Below, in pieces: positions 32,307 to 47,434 of a DNA stretch of 64,000 bases; position 1 is the first letter of the stretch, and each line of letters opens with the position of its first letter. This DNA is from Pterobdella sp. o SKG-2022 (taxonomy: Eukaryota > Annelida > Clitellata > Hirudinida > Piscicolidae), in assembly GCA_964035795.1 (NCBI GenBank), contig OZ038323.1, forward strand, positions 9,508,992-9,572,991, read 5' to 3'. A program made the translations under genes and the position numbers. A model generated the notes under the pieces. That model saw only the letters and a list, made by a program, of their open reading frames with translations, did not search any database and was not told the DNA's origin.

Positions 32307-32460
32307 AAAGTAAGAACAACCAACACAAAGTATTTATTAAATGACACGAAGCTTTTCGTAAGGCTAGCTTAGATTATCAAGTGAACTTGATAATGTAAGC
32401 TAGCCTTACGAAAAGCTTCGTGTCATTTAATAAATACTTTGTGTTGGTTGTTCTTACTTT
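32307..32460. mobile_element. 154-bp near-perfect palindromic foldback element, copy 1
   Basis: The whole segment is a palindrome centred at 32383/32384: 77-base arms with one internal mismatch (32372/32395) and an unpaired central pair. Outer ends read AAAGTAAGAACAACC and its complement. A second, truncated copy lies at 34916-35014. Two copies with the same termini argue for a foldback/MITE-like mobile element. It lies 70 bp beyond the ATE1 stop codon, so it probably falls in the ATE1 3' UTR; its arms carry TTTATT/AATAAA-type sequences that could serve as a polyadenylation signal. No clear target-site duplication is visible. Confidence 0.85.
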
Positions 32461-32530
32461 GGATTCAGGCTATTGTACCTCAATAAAACAATAATAAAAA
32501 TGATAAATAGAAATAATATAATTTAAAAAA

Positions 32531-36599
<4,069 letters not shown>

Positions 36600-37139
36600 T
36601 ACGAAAGTTTATTTTAGAGAAATTTCATTTAGCTGGACAAAATGTCGCGTATTTTTGTACAATTTTATGAGCAACTTTTTAAAACGAAAAGTCAATAAAC
36701 TGGTATATAAATTTAGTTTCTATTTATAGTTTGAATCTAGGAACGAAGAAAAACCTAAGAAAAAAAAAGTGAATTTATATGACTTCCCAAAAAATCATTT
36801 TTTTTACAAAAAAATATTTTATAATCTTTTATTCATGAAAATGTGTATTAAAAAAAAAGTAATAAATTTTTCTCATAACTTTCACCAATTTTATAAAGCT
36901 TCAATAGGAAAATTATCATAAGATTTATTAAAAAAATTTGAGCTGAGATGTTTTATTAGCGAGAAAAAGACAAAATTTAAAATCTTGCCACAATCTGCTT
37001 CAATCCTATAAGTCAATAAAAAAACGTTATGCTTTCTATAATAAACGTAGTGTTCTGAGTATAGTGGTAGACACGCTTACAATTGAAAGCACAACATTAA
37101 TTACCACGATCAATAGGATTGAAGTTTTTTCATTTTTTT

Positions 37140-37841
37140 TTTTTATAATAATAATATAAATGAATAATTTGTATAGCGCCTCTTACGCATCGTTCAGAGG
37201 CGCTTTGCTATGAGCTGCTTAAAGAAGAAAGTTTTTAGGTTTTCGAAGAAATTAGGATAGGATTTAATATAAGGAGAAAGAGAGTTCCAGAAAAATAGAC
37301 CAAAAGAAGAAAAAGCAGCTTTAGCATAAGAATGAGAGAGGGAGATAATGAAAATTTGAGAACGAGTAGAGGACTGTAGGCGGGCATGTTTAGGAGGTAG
37401 AAAGGGGTTAGAAAGAAAGGAAGACGAAGTAGAATGAGAAATTTTGTACATGAGAGTACAGATTTTGAAGAAAAAGCGAAAGTGAGGAGGTAGCCAGTGA
37501 AGATCGACAAGAGGTGGAGAGATATGGGAGAATTCAGGAGTATGAGAGACCAGGCGTGCAGCAGAGTTAAAAGCTTTAGTTAGAAGGTAAAGAGTAGATT
37601 TAGGAAGATTAAAGTACAAAGAGTTGCAGTAATCAAGTCGGGAAAGAACAAGAGAGCAGACAAGAATCTTAAGAGAGGCAACATCGAGCTAATAAGACAT
37701 CTGTCTGATACGACGTAGGTGAAAAAAACAAGAAGAAGCAGCAAAAAGGATTTGAGAATTAAAAGGAAGGGAAGAATCAAAGAGAAAGCCAAGACAGCGA
37801 ATAGTGGAGAAGGGGTAGATAGTTAGGTCAGAGATCTTCTT
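37140..37841 (-). mobile_element. non-LTR retrotransposon remnant (L2/Rex1-like reverse transcriptase C-terminal part)
   Basis: On the minus strand the translation shows the family landmarks in order: FDSSLPFNSQI, SCFFHLRRIRQ, an in-frame TAG at 37691-37689, LVLSRLDYCNSLYFNLP, AARLVSHTPEFSHISP, LHWLPPHFRFFFKI, WNSLSPYIK, then a stop. The DNA then ends GCGCCTCTGAA...GCGCTATACAAAT plus ATT repeats, the usual 3' terminus of L2/Rex1-type elements. The upstream polymerase core and endonuclease are missing, so the copy is dead. It lies between ATE1 and DDX47. Confidence 0.85.
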
Positions 37842-37862
37842 AGTAAACGTTATCTAACTCTA

Positions 37863-37988
37863 TTGATCAGAGGCTGTATTTATTCAACCTATGTCAGACG
37901 CACTATGTTCCATGCTGCTGAAACATGGGCTGTAACAGTATCTACATTGAGATGTCTTGAACGAAATGAGCTGGTTGTGCAACGTTAG
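37863..37988 (+). mobile_element. second LINE remnant (RTE/craniate-like reverse transcriptase fragment)
   Basis: The plus strand reads IYSTYVRRTMFHAAETWAVT then VSTLRCLERNELVVQR and a stop. This matches the conserved Y-t-vRs-ml-g-ETWa-----LeR-E segment of RTE/Jockey-like reverse transcriptases, just upstream of the domain seen in the fragment at 30569-30708. Only about 40 codons remain, and the orientation is opposite to the neighbouring L2/Rex1-like piece. Confidence 0.65.
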
Positions 37989-38310
37989 AACGTATGATAA
38001 CGTTCATTATGACTTAATAATATTTTAAAATAAATGATACCTTTAAAATGCTTTTTTAGCGGAAAAATTGAAAAAAGCTTGTGCAAATATGTTTCAATTC
38101 TAAGGGTAAGTGAAAAAACGTTGTGCTTTTTTTAGTAAGCGTAAAGTGCTTTTAAAAAGCACTAAAATGAATTATTGAATTTTGAATATTATAAAAACTA
38201 TCAGTTGCTTTTTTTAAAATCTTAAAATTTTGTTTAAAAAAATTATAAAATTTATAAAACGTTGTTGTTTGTCAGTTTTAAACTTTCCTTCACTTTTAAC
38301 ACTACGTGAA

Positions 38311-41300
38311 ATGGAAAATAGCGACGTTAGAGAAGAAGACGAAACTACAACATTTAATGATTTGGTAATTCGGAAACATTCATAAATCTCAATACTTTAA
38401 TTTTATTTTTGTTTTTTTAGTTCAAAATATAAAATTTACCAAAATATCTCAAAAAATTAACCACATTTTTTAAAACACACTACACATTCTGAAAACAGCG
38501 ATTAAAATTTGAAAATTAACTTTAGGGGTTATGTGAGACATTAATAGAAGCGTGTAAAAAGTTGGGTTGGCAGCGACCTTCCAGAATTCAGAGAGAAGCC
38601 ATTCCTCAGGCCTTAGCTGGTAAGGATATACTGGGTCTTGCGGAAACTGGCTCAGGTCCAAATATTTCAACTTTGAAAGCTATTCATTTCCCAAATAGTT
38701 TAAAAAAATTTGTAAACTGACATTTTAATAATATAAAATTGAATTTCATGAAAAACTGTTGAATAAATTGAATACTTTTTAAAATTGTATATAATGGTTT
38801 CTTACTAGCCACAATAAAAAAAATATTTTTAAAATCACTCATAATTTTTATTAAGGTTCAAAGCATTTAGTTTACAATGTAACATTTTCAAGTATACTTT
38901 GTTAACTAAATGCTTTGTATCTTAATAAAGTCTCTTAGTGTTTTCAAATATACTCATACAATTATATACTTTCAAACCTTCATTTCCAGGAAAGACAGGG
39001 GCATTCGCTTTGCCAATAGTGCATCAGTTGTTGTCACAACTGAGCACATTATCAGTACTTGTGTTGACTCCCACCAGAGAGCTTGCCCATCAAATGCATC
39101 AGCAGTTTGTACATCTCACTACAGGCTCTGCTCTCAAGACCAGTTGGTGCTATATCATAGTGTATCATAGTTGGTGTTATGTTATAGTGTATCACAGTTG
39201 GTGTTGTTATATTTTATCACATTGGTATTATATTATATCACTTTCAAATACTCATTTTTTAAAATTTATTTTTATGACTATTTATTTTTATAAGTTATTC
39301 TTTGCATAACTGAAGCCACTTTGGGTTTTTCTTGAATTTATAATGAATAACCATCACAGTGTTGTTGATAGGAGGGATGGAAGCAGTGGACCAAGTCATT
39401 GAACTTGCTAAAAAACCTCACATTATCATTGGTTAACATTGTAACTTATTGTAGTATTACTTCTATCTATCTATCATTTAATATATATATATATATATAT
39501 ATATCAAAATAGTTTGCAAGCATCAATAGATACTTATCTATCTATCCATTCATATGTCTACATACAGATCCATCTATTTCTTCATCTTTTTTATCATCTG
39601 TTCACCAGCAACTCCAGGTCGAATGTTGGAACACCTTCAGAACACAAAAGGATTCAATCTGAATAATCTCAGGTTTTTGGTAGGCTCCAATGCTTCTATA
39701 ATTCACTTTTAAGAACAATATTCCAATCATCCTGGTTTGACATCTGTTTCCATCATCATCATCTTTTTTTCTTAGCACTACTACTACTGCTATTAATTAA
39801 AATTGAAAATTAAAAATAATAATAAGAATAATAGAACTACTGATAAAATGTATGATGATTGCCCCAAGGTATTGGATGAAGCAGATAAGATATTGAATAT
39901 GGACTTTGAAGAGGAGGTCCCATATTATGCTTTTTATTATTTTTTGTTTATTTTATTGTTATTTTTATTATACAGGTGACTGAAATAATGAAACTGATAG
40001 GAAAGAAAAGACAAGCTTTCCTCTTTTCTGCCACAATGACCAACAAAGTATGATAGTAACAAAAATAAAATACAATAAGAATCAAGTCATTATCAAAGGT
40101 TTTGTTGTTATATAAAGTATAGCACGAGCACTCAAAAATTTCATCCATGCATCAATTTTTTCATCCATTGTTTACTAACCTACTCACCACCAAGGTAGCA
40201 AAACTACAGAAGGCTTGTTTGAGAGACCCAACAAAGGTTGAGGTGTCATTCAAGTACAAAACTCCCTACACGCTCATTCAACGATACCTATTAGTGCCAA
40301 ATAAACACAAGGTTTTTGTGCGTGTGTGTGTGTGTGTAGTATTTTTATTTTGATGATGCTGGGGTGGTGTTCTGAGTAATTCCTATGTTTTAGTATATCT
40401 AATATTATCTGCAAGCTCATGATATTTGCTATATTGAACATGACTTGCAGATATAAAATGATTTTTTTGTAAATTAACGAATTGATTTAGCTGCATTCTT
40501 ATTTTGTTATTGTATGATGGAAAACCTTTGTCATGAGCTTGAGTCAGATCTTAAAGATGCCTACGACAAGGTGAAATGGAGAGAGAGGGTTAGGTCGTGG
40601 AAAGAAGTCAGTGACCCCTTGGAAAAGGAAGAAATAATAATACTGATACTGATTTTATCGATGGAATGGCATGGCGGTGGTAATGTTATATCATCATCAT
40701 CGTTTTGCGTCCGTTTCCATGCTAGCATGGGTTGGAGGGATATAAATAGGGATTATTTATTACATGTACATTTATTGAATTTATTTCGTAAATCAAAACT
40801 CAAAAATAATTCTCTACAGGAAGTCTACCTTTTCTATTTGATAAAGCATCTTTTCAAAAACAAAAACACTACTACAGCTAATAATAAAAAAAATAATGGT
40901 AACAATGAAAACAATAATAGCACCAATAATAATAGAAATAATAACGTCAATAATAATAATAATAACAACCAAACTTCCATCATAATCTTCTGCAACACGT
41001 GCATAAAAACAGTGTTGATATCACGCACACTCAAACACCTTAATTTCAACTCAATCTTCCTACATGGTCAACTATCGCAAGTAAACCTTTGTCAAATCCA
41101 TTGTGCTCAATTTTATTAATATTAAATTTTCTCTTAGGTATATTATTACTGTTTTTTCGTTATAGTATCTCATTTCATTATTAATATTGATTTCATTTTT
41201 TTATTTTATTCAATTATTATTGGATCACTCTTACAGAGCAAGCGCCTTGAATGCCTGCAGAAGTTCAGGGACTTTAGAAAGAATATTCTGGTGGCTACTG

Positions 41301-44279
41301 ATGTAGCTAGCAGGTTATTGTTATTGAGACTGTCAGTTTTTGTGTCTTATATGCAATCTATTTGTGACAGTGTTTAACCTACTACTCACTTTCTAACACG
41401 TTTCTGTTATTTTTAATAGTACAAACTTCCATAAATACCCTACTGCACCCACTACCACCCTCACCACCACCTTCACCACCCCTACCCTACAGAGGCTTGG
41501 ATATTCCTGGCGTTGACGCCGTTATAAACTATGACCTACCCGATCATAATAAAGACTACTTTCACAGGTTGTGTTAGTGTGGGTGTATTTAGGAGTTTGG
41601 GGGGATAGGTTTTTATATGTTTCAATGCTGTTTTTCGTGTGAGAGAAGGTTAGGTCGTGGAAAGAAGTCAGTGAACTCTTGTAAAAGAGAGAGATGCTCA
41701 CAAAAATAAAATGACCATGACTTTGATCAAGGCATAATTTATACGGCTGTTATATATTTGAATATTTTATGTATTTAGAGTCAATAATTTATATAAAGAC
41801 TATATTTTGTTAATAAAATGTACTATTGCAGGGTGGGTAGAACAGCCAGAGCTGGCAAGAGTGGTCAAGCATTCTCTATTGTAACGCAGTGAGTTGATGT
41901 TTTAGTTTAACATCGATTTTGTATCGATGAACGGGTGTTTTCAATGTTGTGTTAGCTGTTAATACTTGTGATGGCATTTATTAATAAAATAATATTAGTA
42001 ATTTCTATTTTATTATTATTATTTATTTATCGCCATCACCACAAAACTCAAAAGCCAGCCTACATTAAATACCAAATTATAGAGTGAACATGAATGCTAT
42101 AAGATTTTCAAAGGTGACTGAACTTATCCTCAGGCGTTATTTGCTGTATTATCAATCAGACATTCAAAACAGCATCCATCTCTCCATGAACTTCACCTTT
42201 CATGTTCTTGTATTAGTTATTATATAGACTGTTACTTTTAATTTGATTTTATATCGTTGGTTTCTTTATTTGAGTTTCCAGCTGGTTTAGTTAGGAGAGC
42301 GTTTGATCGTTGTCGTGGAGGTTATGGGATCGATTCTTGCTATAAGTAGTGTTTTGACTGACTCACTTTGTTCTATCTTTATTTATAACTATTATCACGT
42401 GTAAAGGTTGTTGGCGTCAACAAGAGTTTTTTGTAAAAATTAAACTTAAATTTTCAATAGAGGTTTTATATTAACGTCGAAACAAAATTTATTTATAAAA
42501 GTACATTCCACCAAACATCCGCCTTAAAAACATATGATGCTTCAAAATACATGGGACTGTTCATAGTATATATTATGTTTTCCAACGAGTTCTGCATCTC
42601 TACAAGTTTGTTTTCATAATAAGCGTACTTAACCTCGTGCGTTTTCTGTATTAGCTCCCTTTAACGTTATACACATGAGGGGAGTTTTTTAAAAATTTCA
42701 ACTTTATTCTAGCCGTGTTTTCGTGTTTTTAGATTGTGTTATGTTTTGTTATGTTGCATTGAATTTTGTTATGTTTTATATATTTGTATTGTGTTAGACT
42801 GTGTTACCCTGTATGTATTTCATTTTTATTGTTATATATTTTAGTGTAGAAAAGTGGGGTTTAAATTTTTACATAGCGTTTATCATTATAATTGATCTTA
42901 ATCTTTTGGGCGATAATATATTTGGTGAGATTTGAAGTGGATATTTTCATTAAATCCACGTAGCCCTGAAACTTCTCTAGCGCTAAATAGCTTTCGAAAT
43001 TATCAATTATGTGATATTAATACTCATAGTAGTAATAAATATATAATCGAAATATTAAAAATAACCAAACATGGTAATTTCATTAATGAAAATCATTAAT
43101 AATATCAAAAATCATCAATAAAAACTGCCGTAATGGCTGACACAAGCACAACAGACGTGCCACGATCGATCACTATTAAATCAGATATGACATCAAAGAG
43201 CTGCTGGGTATAGAAGGATTGCTTGAAAGTGAGATGGATGCCGTGGAGTTTGACAAAAAGGAAGCGCTTCGATGCCAAGAAGAAGTCTATGAGGCGAAAA
43301 AAATCGCTAAAAGGGTTTGTGGGTGAGGGGATGGTAGGGGGAATGAGAAGTGAGTAAAGGAAAAGGATTTCTTGGGGGAGCTTGGTAGAGAGAGATGAAA
43401 AGATAAATTTGTAAAGAGGGAGTTTTGGGTTGATTGTTGCTGAAGTTTTTTTCAGTTTGTTATTTTTGTTTGCAGGAAGCAGTTGATTATTTATTGTTAG
43501 TTGTATGGGTTAGTATGTGAACTCAGGCTTGTGTTCCTGTTTGGTTTCATATCCTAATTTGTTGCTTGTGTGAGATGTAATTGTGTGTGTTGGATTTGAT
43601 TTTATTTGTGGTGTGAAGTTATTTGGACTGCCTTTGTTTCTTGCTTGAATTATGTCTCTATGACGGTTTTATGCATTTTGTGGTTGTGTTGTTTAGTTTG
43701 GATGTTGTATTCTTTAGGTGGTATTTTGTATTTTTTTGATGGTATTTTGTATCATTTTTTTGGTATTTTCTGCCGCTGTTTTGGGTATGTTTTTTTTTAT
43801 TTTGTTTTTTCCAACGTGTGTCGGTTGTAATTTGTATTTGTTTTGAATGGTGTGCATCTTTCCTCGTGTGTGTGTTCTACTGTACTTTATGCTATTTGTT
43901 TTCATGTTGTGGATTGTGTTAGATGTGTTGTGTTATTTATGTTTTTAAATGTTATACTTTTCTGCGTTTTTTATATGTTTTTTTTTGTATGTTAGTGTGT
44001 ACCTACCGGGGCGTATACAGAGAGTTTTAGGTTTTCGTTTCCAAGTTTCCTATCGTTTCTTAAAGTCTTAAACAGTTTGACCTCTTCAAAGTTTTTTAAA
44101 ACAATAATAGTTACTTTGATAATAACTAGGAATTGGCTGAGTTAGAAAAGCGGAAGTCCCAAAAAGATTCTAAAAAAGTTGCAAAACGGAAAGGAAATGA
44201 CGAGGATGATGAAGAAGAAGATGATGGTGATCATGATGATGCTGCTGGAGTTAGGAGAAAATTCAAAAAATCATTCTAA
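38311..44279 (+). CDS. DDX47: DEAD-box RNA helicase DDX47/Rrp3 with Asn-rich insertion (15 exons, 493 aa)
   Basis: Exons: 38311-38364, 38526-38655, 38990-39142, 39360-39431, 39609-39679, 39869-39916, 39976-40047, 40195-40311, 40820-41080, 41237-41313, 41493-41567, 41832-41888, 42085-42113, 43199-43314, 44130-44279. Sum 1482 nt, phases fit. All helicase motifs are present: Q ([11 protein letters not shown]), I AETGSGKT (57-64), Ia PTRELA, Ib TPGR, II DEAD (163-166), [42 protein letters not shown]47/Rrp3 identity rests on [31 protein letters not shown]. Role by family: nucleolar ATPase for 18S rRNA processing in the small-subunit processome. The C-tail is Lys/Asp/Glu-rich and ends RRKFKKSF. Exon 9 carries a 39-residue Asn-rich insertion (residues 252-290), accounting for the excess over the human 455 aa. 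Boundaries of exons 13-14 were chosen by alignment and are the least certain. Confidence 0.93.
38851..38925. repeat. inverted repeat in a DDX47 intron
   Basis: TTAAGGTTCAAAGCATTTAG is mirrored by CTAAATGCTTTGTATCTTAA about 30 bp later, giving imperfect arms of about 23-25 bp. It lies in intron 2 of DDX47. Probably a small foldback remnant; no second copy noticed. Confidence 0.6.
39480..39504. repeat. (AT)n microsatellite in a DDX47 intron
   Basis: About 24 bp of uninterrupted TA/AT dinucleotides, preceded by CTATCTATCTAT. Confidence 0.9.
40586..40740 (+). repeat. interspersed repeat in DDX47 intron 8
   Basis: Two recognisable parts: GGTTAGGTCGTGGAAAGAAG at the left, found again at 41647 in another DDX47 intron, and the CATGCTAGCATGGGTTGGA motif at 40720-40738, shared with 18661-18702. 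Probably one or two truncated SINE-like copies. Confidence 0.5.
41644..41676 (+). repeat. second copy of the GGTTAGGTCGTGGAAAGAAG repeat
   Basis: GAAGGTTAGGTCGTGGAAAG continues AAGTCAGTGA, essentially identical to 40584-40614. It lies in the DDX47 intron between exons 11 and 12. Confidence 0.7.
42274..42348 (+). repeat. tRNA-like sequence (tRNA-derived SINE fragment)
   Basis: An A-box-like TGGTTTAGTTAGGAGAGCG starts at 42283 and a B-box-like GGATCGATTCT starts at 42327, exactly the 44-nt spacing of a tRNA internal promoter. The acceptor, anticodon and T stems do not pair properly, so it is not a functional tRNA. It lies in DDX47 intron 13. Confidence 0.45.
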
Positions 44280-45832
44280 AAATCCGTTTTCAGATTTATG
44301 CCTTTTGAAAATAAATGTTTTTTTCTCAAAATGATATCTTACTTTTTGTTTTTTGAACATTAAAAAGTTTCACGAAAAGATCTTAAATGATTAAATACCA
44401 AAGAAAGAGGTATTGTAGTTCCGTCCAAACCATTTCGCATCTTGATCGCTTCAAATTATTGCCATCTTTGAGCGCTTTAAAGTGTATTTTATCATTCTTA
44501 ACCGCTAATATAGTCCATCATATCAAAATATATCATAGTGGTAGAGGCCCCGAGGAAGAGGGTTGCAGTCATAGGGTGGATTAGAGGTTTAATGACAACT
44601 TATTAACCATACTATTACTTTGTGGAAAGATGTGATAAGTTTACAGCAATGATGTTTTGTATAAAGATATGATACCTTAGCGAAGATGATATTACTTTGT
44701 GGAGAAATATGATTTTACTCGTTTCAAACTTGAAGTTGATAGAATTACACTCGAAGTTATAAGTGAGTATTTTTCGATTGCTATGATTTTAAAACCTGCA
44801 TCATTGTAAGATTCATATCTATTCATAAACTTTTATTATTTCGATAACTACTTTTAATGAAGAATTCGATGTGAAATACAAAATAATCTGAAAAAAATCC
44901 ATCAGATTGCTTCAAAACCTTGGCATTATTCATCAATTATACTAGAAAAAACTTTATGAACTAGAGTAATTAACATAAAGAAATAAGCATGTAGTAAACT
45001 AAAGTTCAAAAGCTTGCGAGATGCAGCCTAAAAAACCAAAGATGTGCTTCGAACCAGATTTTTAGGCTGTTTATTTTACGCTATAAAAATTTACGTTAAT
45101 GTAATGATAAAATAAAAGATAGAAACCATTGAAAACAATGGAAATGATATAGATATGTGGTGATATTTTTCTGTTTACATGCGCTGAAGATGTTTATAAG
45201 TTGTTCGCTTGCATGCTTCATCCTGAATACCTTCATTTAAATATTCTAGAGCAATGTTCCAGCTTGTAAAGTGAATACACCGGGAGAATGTTTTTGAATA
45301 GATTGAATAGAGTTTTTACATAATTTACTAATTATTAACTATAGATGTATATTTTTGTATTTTAAGGGAATAAAAATCAAAATAACCATTTATTCTTGGT
45401 TATAAATAACTTGGGAATTATTTCGAAATTTTTGGATAACCGGATTGTTTTGAGTAAAAGAAGATAACTTTTTGGATTTTGTTGTTGAACTCTCTACTCA
45501 AGGATGATGTCGATCACGGTTAGTTTTGCTTATGAGTTTCTATTAATTTAGTGATTATTGTTGGTTTTTTTTTATGTTTCTTATTATTCATATTTTTATT
45601 TTTATTAATTTTAACTTTATTTTATTCTTCTTTAATATAATGTTATTATTGTTGTTTTCATTAATATTCAAACCCCAAACGTTACCGGTTTATTATTGCT
45701 AGAATTATTTTCGATTCATTAAATATTAGTACTGTTGTATTTCTTTCAATTCTTGTTCTTACTTATTTTTATTTTTTTATTCCGAGATAATTTTATTTAT
45801 TTGCGTTGCTGCTCACTTTCCCATAATAAACA

Positions 45833-45833
<1 letters not shown>

Positions 45834-45881
<48 letters not shown>
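45834..45881. repeat. (ATT)16 microsatellite
   Basis: 48 bp of uninterrupted ATT repeats. Confidence 0.95.
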
Positions 45882-47402
45882 GATTTATTAATTTTTATTA
45901 TATTTATTATTCTTATTTCATTATTATTAGTTTTTTATATTAATATTTATTATTATTATTATTTTTTTTATTGTTCAAATCTTTTTGATTATTAACATAA
46001 ATATTTCCTCTATGTTATCTTTTGGTTAGGCTACATTCATTATCTCTCTTCATATTTTCAACTCATTTATTACTTTCTTCTTTTCTTATTTCTTTTTTTA
46101 ATTATAACATTCAAATTTTAATATTATTTTTATTACTGTTTTTTCATTGTGTTTATTTTGATTTTTTTATCTGGTATTTTTATTATTATCACCCTTATGT
46201 CTTATCTTTTTTCTATTTTTTCTGGTTAGCATATTTTCATCATCTTCTTAGAAAAACATTCAGGCCACTTTGTGAATTTGAAAAATTCTTCAAACGAGTT
46301 CTTATAAACATTTTTCAAGAAAACTTAAGAGTTTTTCCAGTAAAAGCTTTTCGTTTATGTTGGAATATTTGAGTTTTTATTTTTCAATTACAAAATAATT
46401 TTTTTTTTCGATCAAAAATAGAACACATTATTCTCATCTGAAAATATTTGATATTCAATTAAAAACATTTACTTGATCAAAAGCTGTTCAAAACTTCAAA
46501 ACATAAAACTCACGTTCTTTATCGTAGCTCCATTCAAATCATGTCAAAAAAAGAGCATATCATTACCAAAGGTAATTAAAATTTCATTTAAAAGAAAATT
46601 TCGTGTTGAAGCTATGAGAAAGCTTCATGGCTTGCGTGCCATGTTATTCCGATGTTCTTAGCAGCTTTCAAAAACAATACCTCACAGGTTTTATGGAGAA
46701 AATAAAAGCTTTTCCATTCCATATAATTTAAATGTTTCTTACAAGCTGTATTTATTTTAAAGACTTTTCAGTGAGTTTTATAAGTAATTAAATTTTTTGA
46801 CATCAAATTCAATTCAAAATTTTTATTTATAAATGAATTTTATTTCTAAACGAAATTGATTTTTGTCGAGCTAAAAATTAATTTTTCAAAATATATTTTG
46901 TTTCCATTTGAACTCATGAATTTTTATCGATAAAATTTTTACATTTCCAAAAACTTTCAAATAATCCCTCTCATCATAATTAAAAGTCATTCCAATTTCA
47001 AGTCTACTTCAACTTTATTTACCGAATTATTTTATTTACAAAATTAATTTTTTTGTACTACAAAAAAAATTATTCTAACAAACAACAGCTAAAATGTGTT
47101 AAAGTAGACTAGATGGGAAGTATACATCTGTTGAGGTTTTTAAATATCTAAATTGACATACAAATACATGCAGACGTGCAAAATAACTTTCCTAAAATTC
47201 ATATAAAATTATATAATTATTATTATATATATTTTATTATTTATTCAAATAAAATAAATTTAATTATTATTTTTGTTTTTATTTAAAATAAATCCAAAAA
47301 CACTATTACTCCAATTATAAGAACATCAAAAGCACTTTATACCAAAGCCTCTATCAGGCAGAAAATTGCGGCTACAAAATATTCAAAAGAAATATATTCA
47401 AA

Positions 47403-47434
47403 ATGAGTAATGAAAAGTTAAATGAGATTCGGCC
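47403..47434 (+). CDS. possible first coding exon of an unknown gene
   Basis: ATG in the context TTCAAAATGAGT opens MSNEKLNEIR plus two bases, followed at once by a consensus donor, CC|GTAAGT. I find no matching downstream exon; the next clear exon-like sequence (58422) needs a different incoming phase, so at least one more exon would be required to join them. This may be chance. Confidence 0.25.

Larger units (their letters stand above)
36600..38310. promoter_or_regulatory. divergent ATE1-DDX47 intergenic region with LINE debris
   Basis: The start codons of ATE1 (36599, minus) and DDX47 (38311, plus) diverge across 1.7 kb. The centre is occupied by two LINE fragments of different types. Flanking them are two diverged similar segments (36965-37060 and 38060-38155) sharing AAAAAACGTTrTGCTTT and CGTArtG. 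Promoters probably lie close to each gene, but no core element is identified. Confidence 0.45.

Noticed and set aside
42274..42348. Functional tRNA gene
   Set aside because: A- and B-box spacing is right but the acceptor, anticodon and T stems do not pair.
43606..43905. GT-rich open frames on both strands in the last DDX47 intron
   Set aside because: Low-complexity T/G-rich intron sequence lying between exons 14 and 15.
45735..46372. Phe/Ile/Leu-rich open frames resembling membrane proteins
   Set aside because: Composition follows the T-rich (TTA)n DNA; no splice or family support.
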